Assembly (NCBI GenBank): GCA_947476215.1
Contig: CANJQI010000041.1
Coordinates: forward strand, 1-34,443
DNA: 34,443 nucleotides
Direction: 5' to 3'
Source: Betaproteobacteria bacterium
GTDB lineage: Bacteria; Pseudomonadota; Gammaproteobacteria; Burkholderiales; SG8-41
Shown: positions 16,072-24,044 of the stretch, in pieces
How positions within the stretch are numbered: position 1 is the first letter of the stretch
Layout: each line of letters starts with the position of its first letter
Translations under genes and position numbers: made by a program
The notes under the pieces: generated by a model
The model's input: only the letters and a program-made list of their open reading frames with translations
What the model was told of the DNA's origin: nothing
The model's database searches: none

Positions 16072-17466
16072 ATGGCACAAGCCGCCACGCCGATTGCACG
16101 CGACCCTCAGGTTGATGCGCTTAAGCTACCTCCGTACTCGCTTGAAGCCGAGCAATCGGTCCTCGGCGGTCTGCTGCTCGACAACAATGCTTGGGAAAAA
16201 ATCGCGGATCTGCTGACGGGTGCAGATTTTTATCGCGCCGACCATCGCCAGATTTACCATCACATTTCGGGCCTGGTCGAGAACAATAAGCCCGCCGATG
16301 TGTTGACCGTGGTCGAGAGCCTGGAGCGCAGCGGCAAGCTCGAAGAGGTGGGCGGACAGGCCTATATAGGGTCGCTGGCAGTCAACACGCCCAGCGCCGC
16401 CAACATTCGACGTTACGCGGAAATCGTGCGTGAGCGCGCCATCATGCGCAAGCTAGCCGAAGTCGGAACCGGCATTACTGAGTCGGTGTTCGCTCCGCTC
16501 GGACGCAACGCCGCGGACTTGCTGGAGAGCGCGGAAAAGGAAATTTTCGCGATTGCCGAAGCCGGGGCGCGCGGCCGCCAGGGATTTCAGGAGATCCCGG
16601 GGCTGTTGACCAAAGTCGTGGAGCGCATAGATGCACTCTACAAAAGTGATAATCGCAGCGGCATTACCGGCATCGCAACCGGATATACCGATCTCGACCG
16701 CGATACCTCGGGCATGCAGCCGGGCGACCTGATCGTGGTTGCCGGCCGTCCGAGCATGGGCAAAACCGCGTTCGCGCTGAATATTGCGGAGCATGTGGCC
16801 CTGGTCGAGAAAATGCCGGTTGCGATATTCAGCATGGAAATGAGCGCGCCGCAACTCGTGATGCGTATGATGGGGTCGGTCGGGCGTCTCGACCAACACA
16901 AGATGCGCACCGGCGAACTCGATGATGACGACTGGCACAAACTTACTGTCACGGTTGGCAAGTTAAACGATGCACCGATATTCATTGATGAAAGCGGCAT
17001 GCTTAACCCCACCGAGTTGCGGGGCAGGGCGCGCCGCCTGCACCGGCAGTGCGGCGGACCCGGCCTAGGGCTGATTATCATAGACTACCTGCAGCTGATG
17101 GAAGTCGGCGGCAATACCGAAAACCGGGCCACCGAGGTGGCGCAAATTTCACGCGCGCTGAAAGCGGTAGCCAAGGAACTCAACGTGCCGGTGATGGCGC
17201 TGTCCCAATTGAATCGTGGATTGGAACAGCGCACGGACAAGCGGCCCGTGATGTCGGACTTGCGCGAATCCGGTGCGATCGAACAGGATGCCGATCTTAT
17301 CCTGTTCATTTATCGTGACGAGGTCTACAACCAGGAGTCGCCGGACAAGGGCCGGGCGGAAATCATCATCGGCAAGCAGCGCAATGGTCCCATAGGAAAA
17401 ATCATGCTGACCTTTCTGGGTCAATATACGCGGTTCGAGAACTACGCCTCGCCCGGGAGATACTGA
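16072..17466 (+). CDS. dnaB: Replicative DNA helicase DnaB
   Basis: A 464-residue hexameric helicase that unwinds DNA at the replication fork. The N-terminal DnaG-interacting domain (LPPYSLEAEQSVLGGLLLDNNAW at about residues 19-41) is followed by a linker and the RecA-like domain. Walker A is GRPSMGKT (225-232), with the Walker B segment LGLIIIDYLQLM and the C-terminal motifs LSQLNRGLEQRTDKRPVMSDLRESGAIEQDAD and LFIYRDEVYN. No intein is present. The order rplI-dnaB is common in proteobacteria. It ends 19 bp before the convergent phoH end. Confidence 0.97.
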   Translation: MAQAATPIARDPQVDALKLPPYSLEAEQSVLGGLLLDNNAWEKIADLLTGADFYRADHRQIYHHISGLVENNKPADVLTVVESLERSGKLEEVGGQAYIGSLAVNTPSAANIRRYAEIVRERAIMRKLAEVGTGITESVFAPLGRNAADLLESAEKEIFAIAEAGARGRQGFQEIPGLLTKVVERIDALYKSDNRSGITGIATGYTDLDRDTSGMQPGDLIVVAGRPSMGKTAFALNIAEHVALVEKMPVAIFSMEMSAPQLVMRMMGSVGRLDQHKMRTGELDDDDWHKLTVTVGKLNDAPIFIDESGMLNPTELRGRARRLHRQCGGPGLGLIIIDYLQLMEVGGNTENRATEVAQISRALKAVAKELNVPVMALSQLNRGLEQRTDKRPVMSDLRESGAIEQDADLILFIYRDEVYNQESPDKGRAEIIIGKQRNGPIGKIMLTFLGQYTRFENYASPGRY

Positions 17467-17485
17467 CCTACACCGCTTCGCGTCG

Positions 17486-18913
17486 CTACAGAACCTGCGC
17501 CGCATGATCGGCGAGCCGTGACCGTTCCCCGCGCTGCAGCGTGACATGCCCACCGTGCGCCCAGCCCTGGAAACGGTCGACCACGTATGTCAGTCCGGAA
17601 CTCCCCTCGGTCAGGTAGGGAGTGTCTATCTGCGCTATGTTTCCCAATACCACGACCTTGGTTCCCGGGCCGGCGCGCGTGATCAGCGTTTTCATCTGTT
17701 TGGGCGTGAGATTCTGTGCTTCATCGATAATCAGGTACTTGCTGATGAAGGTGCGGCCGCGCATGAAATTCAGTGATTTGACCTTGATGCGCGAACGTAT
17801 GAGATCGCGGGTCGCGGCGCGCCCCCACTCGCCGGCTTCGTCGTCGGTCTTGTTCAGGACGTCCAGATTGTCCTCCAGCGCTCCCATCCATGGATTCATC
17901 TTTTCTTCTTCGGTGCCTGGCAGGAAACCTATGTCCTCGCCCACCGGCACCGTGACGCGCGTGATGATGATCTCGGAGTAGGTTTTGATGTCCAGCGTTT
18001 GCGCGAGGCCGGCGGCGAGCGCGAGCAGCGTCTTGCCGGTACCCGCCTGACCGAGCAGCGTCACGAAATCAATATCCGGATTCATCAACGCATTCAATGC
18101 GAAATCCTGCTCGCGATTACGGGCGACTATGCCCCACACGTTGTGGCGCTGATGAGCGTAGTCTTTGATGGTCTGCAGGACCGCGGTGCGACCCGTCACT
18201 TCCCTGACCTGCGCGTAGAACGGACGATCCGATTCCTGGTGCACGAACTGATTGACGATCATGCCGGCAACCAAGGGGCCGCTGATACGGTACCGGGTGT
18301 GTCCCTCGTGCTGCGAGGATTCCATCCCTTTGTCATGGAGGTCCCAGAAATCCTTCGGCAATTCTAGCGTGCCGGTGTAGAGCAGATCAGTGTCTTCGAG
18401 AACCTTGTCGTTGAAATAGTCTTCGGCGGCGAGGCCCAACGCACGCGCCTTAATGCGCATGTTGATGTCTTTGCTGACCAGTATGACCTTGCGCCTGGGC
18501 TGCGACTCATGCAGGAATTTGACGACACCGATGATCTGGTTATCGGCCTTGCCGCTGGCGAGACGTGCCGGCAGTTCACCGTCGATGGCCTGGGTTTGAA
18601 GAAACAGGCGTCCTGTAGCGTCACCGTCGTTGTGCGGGTGCAGTTCGACACCCCGTTCAATATCGTGTTCGGCGGCGCTGACGATCTCATCCATGAAGCG
18701 GCTGGCCTGTCGCGCGTTGCGGGCGACTTCCGACATCCCCTTCTTGTTGTTATCCAGTTCCTCCAGCGTTGCCATGGGGACATAGACATCGTGCTCCTGG
18801 AAGCGGAACAGGCTGGTGGGGTCGTGCATCAGGACATTGGTATCAAGCACGAACAGTTTGATCTTGTCCGATGCTGCGCGCGCACCTTTCGTCTGCGATT
18901 TACGCGGGCTCAT
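17486..18913 (-). CDS. PhoH family protein with PIN domain
   Basis: A 475-residue protein with an N-terminal PIN ribonuclease-like domain (LFVLDTNVLMHDP at residues 20-32, with further acidic positions) and a C-terminal PhoH ATPase domain. Walker A is GQAGTGKT (288-295), Walker B is YLIIDEAQNLT, and the typical RVTVPVGEDIGFLPGTEEEKMNPWMG and GNIAQIDTPYL segments follow. The architecture is that of YlaK/PhoH2-type proteins, thought to couple RNA unwinding with cleavage. The gene is last in a leftward series after bcp (31 bp gap). Confidence 0.92.
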   Translation of the reverse strand: MSPRKSQTKGARAASDKIKLFVLDTNVLMHDPTSLFRFQEHDVYVPMATLEELDNNKKGMSEVARNARQASRFMDEIVSAAEHDIERGVELHPHNDGDATGRLFLQTQAIDGELPARLASGKADNQIIGVVKFLHESQPRRKVILVSKDINMRIKARALGLAAEDYFNDKVLEDTDLLYTGTLELPKDFWDLHDKGMESSQHEGHTRYRISGPLVAGMIVNQFVHQESDRPFYAQVREVTGRTAVLQTIKDYAHQRHNVWGIVARNREQDFALNALMNPDIDFVTLLGQAGTGKTLLALAAGLAQTLDIKTYSEIIITRVTVPVGEDIGFLPGTEEEKMNPWMGALEDNLDVLNKTDDEAGEWGRAATRDLIRSRIKVKSLNFMRGRTFISKYLIIDEAQNLTPKQMKTLITRAGPGTKVVVLGNIAQIDTPYLTEGSSGLTYVVDRFQGWAHGGHVTLQRGERSRLADHAAQVL

Positions 18914-18944
18914 CTCGGTCCCAGAGTTGCGGCAGTTTGTTCAG

Positions 18945-19403
18945 TTACTTCAGCGTCTTGACGAATTCGAGTACTTCCTCGACGTGTCCCGGAACCTTGA
19001 TGCCGCGCCATTCGCGCACCAGAACACCGGCTGCATCTATGACAAACGAGCTGCGCACTATGCCACGCACCTGGCGCCCGTACATGTTCTTCATTTTGAC
19101 GACATCAAACAGTTTGCACGCGACTTCGTCGGGATCAGAAATCAGTTCGAATGGAAATTTCATTTTGGCCTTGAAATTCTCATGAGATTTCAGACTGTCG
19201 CGCGAAATTCCGACGATGGAACATTTCAGTTTTCTGAACTCAGCGTGCAGATCACGAAAATTCTGGCCTTCGGTGGTACAGCCGGGGGTGTTGTCCTTGG
19301 GGTAAAAATACAGGACCACGGCATGGCCGCGTTGATCGGAAAGCTTGAAATTCACATTGCCGGTGGCGGGCAACTCAAAATCGGGAAAAGTCTTCTTAGG
19401 CAT
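18945..19403 (-). CDS. bcp: Bcp/PrxQ-type thioredoxin-dependent peroxiredoxin
   Basis: A 152-residue peroxiredoxin that reduces hydroperoxides. The active-site segment is YFYPKDNTPGCTTEGQNF, with the peroxidatic cysteine at Cys42. The resolving cysteine found five residues later in E. coli-type Bcp is replaced by Gln47; the other cysteines are Cys61 and Cys96. The protein may therefore act as a 1-Cys enzyme or use another partner. I chose ATG 19403 (MPKKTFPDFELPATG), which matches the usual N-terminus; ATG 19439 would add 12 residues (MTIKLQPSQSPS). Neither has a good ribosome-binding site. It follows arnD on the same strand. Confidence 0.92.
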   Translation of the reverse strand: MPKKTFPDFELPATGNVNFKLSDQRGHAVVLYFYPKDNTPGCTTEGQNFRDLHAEFRKLKCSIVGISRDSLKSHENFKAKMKFPFELISDPDEVACKLFDVVKMKNMYGRQVRGIVRSSFVIDAAGVLVREWRGIKVPGHVEEVLEFVKTLK

Positions 19404-19475
19404 GGATGGCGATTGGGATGGTTGAAGTTTTATTGTCATTCAAACGACTACGAGAGGCAAGGCGCGGGCAGGGTA

Positions 19476-20393
19476 TCAGGCTGCATCGGCCAAGAATTCA
19501 TGTCCTTGTAACATGAGCGTGCCCGAGCGTCCGGGCACGGTCCCGTTCGTCACCACGTGCCGTGGCAACGCAATAGGGACGAGTGCGGCACAGTAGTCCT
19601 TCAGTGAGACCAGTTCATAACCGGCATCAATCCAGCCGCGCAGCAGGGTTTCGAAGACCGGCGCCAGTTTCATGCCTTCCAGTTCGGCGTGCAGGGTATA
19701 GACATGACCGGTAGTGCGTGGATTGCGGCTTAGGTCCAGCAGGTGATTCGCCACGTTTTGTTGCGTAATGTCGCCGACACCGATCAGTTCGTCGAGCGTA
19801 GGCAGTGTCGTGGGCAACTGCGGACACGCCATGATCTCAGCGTTATGGATAGGGATAAAAGGGCAAATACCGCGGGTGTCGGAGCAGTAGTCGAATTTCA
19901 TGCGTTGTGTGAGGCGCAAAGCGTGACGATTCATCTGCCAGCCAGCTGCGCCATGCACGAGCGCGCGTTCGCCGAATACTTGCTCGAATCGGTTGGCTGC
20001 AAGCCGCATTTCGCGTTCGGTCCATTCCGCGTCTTCGCTGCCCACGCGGTCCTGCCAGCGCACGTGGTCCCAGGTATGGATACCGACTTCATAGCCGGCG
20101 TCGCGGACGCCGCGCATCAGATCCGCGCAACGCAGACCTATGTCAGGGCCGGGCAGCACCGTACCGTAGAGCAGCGTCCGAAGACCGTAGTGCTCGAGCA
20201 CCGATGTTCGCGATACCTTTTTCATGAAACCGGGACGAAACACGCGCGTAATGGCGCGTCCGGTGTGATCGGGTCCGAGGCTGAAAAGAAATGTCGCTCC
20301 CGCACCGTGTTTTTTCAGCATTTCCACCAGGCGCGGCACGCCTACACGCGTGCCGCGGTAAGTGTCGACGTCGATTTTCAGTGCAAGTTTCAT
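19476..20393 (-). CDS. arnD: 4-deoxy-4-formamido-L-arabinose-phosphoundecaprenol deformylase ArnD
   Basis: A 305-residue polysaccharide-deacetylase-fold enzyme that removes the formyl group from undecaprenyl-phosphate-Ara4FN before transfer to lipid A. Family segments include LALKIDVDTYRGTRVGVPRL, GAGATFLFSLGPDHTGRA, GYEVGIHTWDHVRWQDRV, HGAAGWQMNRHAL and FDYCSDTRGICPFIP, with Asp and His residues expected to hold the metal. ATG 20393 is used; a TTG two codons earlier is also in frame. It is the last arn gene of the cluster. Confidence 0.94.
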   Translation of the reverse strand: MKLALKIDVDTYRGTRVGVPRLVEMLKKHGAGATFLFSLGPDHTGRAITRVFRPGFMKKVSRTSVLEHYGLRTLLYGTVLPGPDIGLRCADLMRGVRDAGYEVGIHTWDHVRWQDRVGSEDAEWTEREMRLAANRFEQVFGERALVHGAAGWQMNRHALRLTQRMKFDYCSDTRGICPFIPIHNAEIMACPQLPTTLPTLDELIGVGDITQQNVANHLLDLSRNPRTTGHVYTLHAELEGMKLAPVFETLLRGWIDAGYELVSLKDYCAALVPIALPRHVVTNGTVPGRSGTLMLQGHEFLADAA

Positions 20394-20406
20394 TTGCAAT
20401 GCGGTT

Positions 20407-20440
20407 GATTAGTGATTAGTGATTAGTGATTAGCGAGTAG
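20407..20440. repeat. Heptamer tandem repeat upstream of arnD
   Basis: Three perfect copies of GATTAGT (20407-20427), then GATTAGC (20428-20434) and a decayed copy GAGTAG. It lies just 5' of the arnD start in the 95-bp gap to the decarboxylase gene. The rest of the gap (to 20480) holds similar degenerate CACT/CATTCAC sequence. It resembles short repeats seen in gaps elsewhere in this gene cluster. Confidence 0.75.
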
Positions 20441-20488
20441 GCCTTACCGCTTACCAATCACCATTCACCGCTCACGTTTCCCGGACAA

Positions 20489-21532
20489 TCAGTCCATCAA
20501 CCGTCGCGCATCGGCGACGTGCGTGCGATAGGCGTTGAAGATATGTTTGAGCGCGGTGGCCATGTTCACGCGCGGTTTCCACTTAAGGTCATTGCATGTA
20601 TTGGTGATTTTCGGCACCCGGTTCTGCACGTCCTGATAGCCTTTGCCGTAATATTCACCCGCAGTCGTCTTGACGAGTTTTACTTTTCTGGCGCTGCTCC
20701 GGTACTCGGGGTAGGTAAGTGCCAGATCTATCATCATCTGCGCAAGATGCCGGACGGAGTAATTATTCGTCGGATTGCCGATGTTGTAGATCTTGCCATG
20801 GGCGACATTGTCCTTGTTTTCAATGATTTTCATCAGCGCGTCTATACCGTCATTGATATAGGTAAATGCGCGCTTTTGGGTGCCGCCGTCGACGAGCTGA
20901 ATATTCTCGCCACGCACGATATGCCCGAGAAACTGGGTAATAACCCGCGAGCTGCCTTCCTTGGCGGTGTGTATGCTGTCGAGTCCGGCGCCTATCCAGT
21001 TAAAGGGGCGAAACAGCGTAAAGTCCAGACGGCCTTCCGATCCATACGCCCAGATGACGCGATCCATCAATTGCTTGCTGCACGAATAAATCCAGCGCTG
21101 CTTCGCGATCGGGCCCAGCACCAGTTCTGAATTCTCGGAGTCGAATTCTTCGTCGTGGCACATGCCGTAAACCTCGGACGTCGAAGGAAATAATATGCGT
21201 TTGTGATACTTGACGCATGAGCGCACGATGGGAAGGTTGGCCTCGAAGTCGAGTTCAAAGACGCGTAACGGTTCCTTGACGTAGGTGGCCGGCGTGGCAA
21301 TGGCGACCAACGGCAGCACGGTATCGCACTTGCGGATGTGGTACTCGATCCACTCCTTGTTGATCGTGATGTCGCCTTCGAAAAAATGGAATCGAGGATG
21401 TTTTAACAGGCCGGACACACGTTCCGTCTGCATGTCCATCCCGTAAACCTCCCAGTCGGTGGTTTTGATGATGCGCTGGGAAAGATGATGGCCAATAAAG
21501 CCGTTGACGCCGAGTATCAGAATTTTTTTCAT
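20489..21532 (-). CDS. arnA: UDP-glucuronate C-4'' decarboxylase (ArnA dehydrogenase domain as a separate protein)
   Basis: A 347-residue NAD-dependent short-chain dehydrogenase that oxidises and decarboxylates UDP-glucuronate to UDP-4-keto-arabinose. It corresponds to the C-terminal half of enterobacterial ArnA. The NAD motif is GVNGFIGHHLSQR near the N-terminus. The catalytic segments are PSTSEVYGM (Ser and Glu) and YSCSKQLMDRVIWAYG (YxxxK), with ALFRPFNWIG-like FTLFRPFNWIGAGLDSI after it and the Arg-containing NRVPKITNT. The start overlaps the stop of the formyltransferase gene by 4 bp (ATGA), so the two halves remain coupled. Confidence 0.93.
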   Translation of the reverse strand: MKKILILGVNGFIGHHLSQRIIKTTDWEVYGMDMQTERVSGLLKHPRFHFFEGDITINKEWIEYHIRKCDTVLPLVAIATPATYVKEPLRVFELDFEANLPIVRSCVKYHKRILFPSTSEVYGMCHDEEFDSENSELVLGPIAKQRWIYSCSKQLMDRVIWAYGSEGRLDFTLFRPFNWIGAGLDSIHTAKEGSSRVITQFLGHIVRGENIQLVDGGTQKRAFTYINDGIDALMKIIENKDNVAHGKIYNIGNPTNNYSVRHLAQMMIDLALTYPEYRSSARKVKLVKTTAGEYYGKGYQDVQNRVPKITNTCNDLKWKPRVNMATALKHIFNAYRTHVADARRLMD

Positions 21533-22461
21533 TTGCGTGTGGACGTAAGTGTAATGGGTTGCGCTCCAAATCGCGCGATGAACACCGGCGGTGTGCAGGG
21601 CTGGTCGTCTATTTGCATGTCGAGGATGCGCAATACACTGTGATCGGCGCAGAAGGCGAGGCAGCCATTCCCATCGGCCCGCAGTGTTTGCGGCGCCCCC
21701 CCAGGAAAACCGGGTTCAAGACGTGTGCGCAGTATTTTAACCGTCGTGCCGTTGATCTCGGTAAATGCGCCTGGGTACGGCGGTGCGACACCACGCACTA
21801 GGTTGTGTACGCTCGCCGCGGACTGTGACCAGTCGATACGTCCGTCTTCTGGTTTTCGGCCACCGAAGTAACTGCCGAGTGCAAGATTCTGCGGTTGCCG
21901 CGGAGCAGTGCCGGCAACTAGCGCGGGCAGGTGACTATCCAGCACCGCTTCGGCCGCACCCGTTACCTTGTTAAACACATCGAAAGCCGTATCGTCGGGG
22001 AATATGGGCGCGCTCTGCTGGCCCACGATGTCCCCCGCATCGGGTTTTTCGGTCATGTAATGCAAGGTCGCGCCGGTTTCCGTTTCGCCCTTGATGACGG
22101 CCCAGTTGACCGGCACGCGGCCGCGATATTTCGGCAGCAACGAACCGTGCATGTTAAGCGCTCCTAGCGAGGGCAGCGCGAGCAGCGCCGGTTTGAGCAT
22201 GTTTCGATAGTAAAACGAGAACAGAAAGTCCGGCCGCAGCGTGCGTATCTGCTCCACCACTTTGTCAACATTTGGATCATCGGGGGTGATGCTGGGGAGA
22301 CTGTGATCGGCGGCTAGTTTCGCGACGCTGTCAAACCAGATGTTTTCCGCGGGATTGTCTTGATGGGTGACGACCAGGACTATCTCGACCTTGTGTGCAA
22401 GCAGTACCGAAAGGCAGCGCACACCGACGTTGTGATAGGCAAAGACTACGGCGCGGGTCAT
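21529..22461 (-). CDS. UDP-4-amino-4-deoxy-L-arabinose formyltransferase (ArnA N-terminal domain as a separate protein)
   Basis: A 310-residue formyltransferase that N-formylates UDP-Ara4N using N10-formyltetrahydrofolate. The catalytic Asn, His and Asp are present in LNMHGSLLPKYRGRVPVNWA and KPDAGDIVGQ. The C-terminal OB-like domain (GAFTEINGTTVKILRTRLEPG) is also present. In E. coli this domain is fused to the decarboxylase as ArnA; here they are two genes with a 4-bp overlap, an arrangement known in other betaproteobacteria. It follows arnC after a 106-bp gap with repeat sequence. Confidence 0.92.
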   Translation of the reverse strand: MTRAVVFAYHNVGVRCLSVLLAHKVEIVLVVTHQDNPAENIWFDSVAKLAADHSLPSITPDDPNVDKVVEQIRTLRPDFLFSFYYRNMLKPALLALPSLGALNMHGSLLPKYRGRVPVNWAVIKGETETGATLHYMTEKPDAGDIVGQQSAPIFPDDTAFDVFNKVTGAAEAVLDSHLPALVAGTAPRQPQNLALGSYFGGRKPEDGRIDWSQSAASVHNLVRGVAPPYPGAFTEINGTTVKILRTRLEPGFPGGAPQTLRADGNGCLAFCADHSVLRILDMQIDDQPCTPPVFIARFGAQPITLTSTRK

Positions 22462-22475
22462 GGGGAGGCAGTGAG

Positions 22476-22601
22476 GAGTGATGAGTGATGAGCGCAGAGT
22501 GAAAAATCAGCGTGGGATGCGGGCGAAAGTCTCATAGCATAGTCGTTGCATATCGATGAGGCGCCTGTCATTTTGCACTCTGCACTTCGCACTCATCATT
22601 G
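22476..22601. repeat. Imperfect inverted repeat across the arnC 3' end
   Basis: The top-strand sequence at 22476-22510 (core TGATGAGTG, then GCAGAGTG, then AAAAT) recurs on the bottom strand at 22565-22601 with a few mismatches. The two arms enclose about 54 bases. The right arm lies inside arnC and encodes its last residues NDECEVQSAK and stop, so the repeat appears to have become part of the coding end. Confidence 0.65.
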
Positions 22602-23545
22602 TCTTTTTCAAGCACCGCCTGTATCAAGAACCGCGGGCGGCTGCGCGCCTGTTGATAAATGCGCCCCACATACTCGCCGAGCAGTCCGAGACCGAACAGG
22701 ACCAGGCCGGTCAGGAAAAACTGCAGAATGTCCCGGTCCCACAACGCGGTCAGTCCATCCATCAGGCTGGCGGCGAGGATCCAGCGTTCTATGATGACGC
22801 CGATGTACACGACCACGGACGTTATCGCGATAAACATGCCGAGCAGCGAGAACACCTGCAGCGGCACGATGGAAAATCCGGTGATGAGATCAAAATTTAA
22901 CCTTATCAGACTGTACATCGAATACTTGGACTCGCCCGCTGCCCGTTCTTCATGTGCAACCGGAATTTCGGTCGGATTGGATGCATACGTGTATGCCAGG
23001 GCAGGGATGAAGGTGTTGATTTCATGGCTGCTTTTAATGGCGTCCACGATGAGCCGGTCGTATGCGCGCAACATGCAACCCTGATCGGCCATGCGGATTT
23101 TGGTAATGCGCTCACGTATCCAGTTCATGGCGCGCGAAGCAAGGCGGCGGAATGCAGTGTCCTGGCGCAGCATGCGTATCGACCCCACATAGTCATGACC
23201 CAGGTCCATTTGCGCCAGCAGGTTGCCGATTTCCTCCGGTGGATTCTGCAGATCCGCGTCCAGCGTCACGATGCGGCTGCCCCGGCAATGTTCAAACCCG
23301 GCCATGATTGCCATGTGTTGCCCGAAGTTTCCGTTAAACAGTATTACGCGGGTGACTTCAGGGCGCCGTGCAAACTGTTCGCGCAGCAATGCCACCGACC
23401 TGTCTTTGCTGCCGTCGTTAACGAAAATGACTTCGTAGCTACGTTCCAGCTTGTCCAGTGCCGGGTACAGGCGGGCAAACAGCAGTGGCAGACTCTGTTC
23501 TTCGTTATAGACAGGGATGACTACGGATACTTGGGGTGAGGTCAT
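22568..23545 (-). CDS. arnC: Undecaprenyl-phosphate 4-deoxy-4-formamido-L-arabinose transferase ArnC
   Basis: A 325-residue GT2 glycosyltransferase that moves Ara4FN from UDP to undecaprenyl phosphate at the inner membrane. The N-terminal GT-A domain shows VSVVIPVYNEEQSLPLLFARL, EVIFVNDGSKDRS, TLDADLQNPPEEI (DXD-like) and KIRMADQGCMLRAYDR. Two transmembrane helices (about residues 233-260 and 270-295) follow, with LGEYVGRIYQQARSRPRFLI near the end. The last ten residues are encoded by a repeat sequence. It lies between the flippase subunit and the formyltransferase gene. Confidence 0.94.
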   Translation of the reverse strand: MTSPQVSVVIPVYNEEQSLPLLFARLYPALDKLERSYEVIFVNDGSKDRSVALLREQFARRPEVTRVILFNGNFGQHMAIMAGFEHCRGSRIVTLDADLQNPPEEIGNLLAQMDLGHDYVGSIRMLRQDTAFRRLASRAMNWIRERITKIRMADQGCMLRAYDRLIVDAIKSSHEINTFIPALAYTYASNPTEIPVAHEERAAGESKYSMYSLIRLNFDLITGFSIVPLQVFSLLGMFIAITSVVVYIGVIIERWILAASLMDGLTALWDRDILQFFLTGLVLFGLGLLGEYVGRIYQQARSRPRFLIQAVLEKDNDECEVQSAK

Positions 23546-23657
23546 GGTGCATTGATCATGGTGCAGGCAGATTCGGGTGGATGGTAACCGAAGCAGCCGG
23601 TATGCGTCGAATGAAAAAATTATGCGTAGCGCCGGATCGGTGTTGTGTGTTGGTTAC

Positions 23658-24029
23658 TCAGGATCGCGCCACCAGTACGACGCCTACAATGATCACGCCT
23701 ATGCCGAGCAGGCGCATGGGTGTCACGGCCTCTCCGAATAAATACCAGGCGGCAATCGCATTGACAACGTAGCCAACCGATAACAGCGGATATGCGATAC
23801 TGACTTCGACGCGCGACAATGCCATGATCCACACCATCACGCTGACGACGTAGCAGCCCAGGCCGGTTGCGATATGCGGTTCGGTGGCGAGCCGCCATCC
23901 CACGGGTAGTATGTTTTCACGGCTGAACTCAAACACGCCGACCGAATTGGTGCCCGCCTTGAGCAGCAATTGCGCACCGGCATTGAGCAGGACGCCCGTC
24001 ATGAGCAGCGAAAAACTGATTGCATTCAT
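23658..24029 (-). CDS. Small EamA/SMR-like flippase subunit (ArnE-type)
   Basis: A 123-residue four-helix membrane protein of the small multidrug resistance/EamA type. Helix segments include LLMTGVLLNAGAQLLLKAG, IATGLGCYVVSVMVWIMALSRVEVSIAYPLLSVGYV and the last helix MRLLGIGVIIVGVVLVARS. In enterics, ArnE and ArnF together flip undecaprenyl-phosphate-Ara4N to the periplasm. Only one such gene is present here, so it may work as a homodimer. Shine-Dalgarno AGGAG lies 6 bases before ATG 24029. Function is inferred mainly from its place between arnT and arnC. Confidence 0.8.
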   Translation of the reverse strand: MNAISFSLLMTGVLLNAGAQLLLKAGTNSVGVFEFSRENILPVGWRLATEPHIATGLGCYVVSVMVWIMALSRVEVSIAYPLLSVGYVVNAIAAWYLFGEAVTPMRLLGIGVIIVGVVLVARS

Positions 24030-24044
24030 GCTGTGCTCCTTGGC

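Noticed and set aside
21529-21532. A frameshift splitting a fused arnA gene
   Set aside because: Both halves have complete domains, proper start and stop codons and an ordinary ATGA overlap; separate genes are a known arrangement, so this is not a broken gene.
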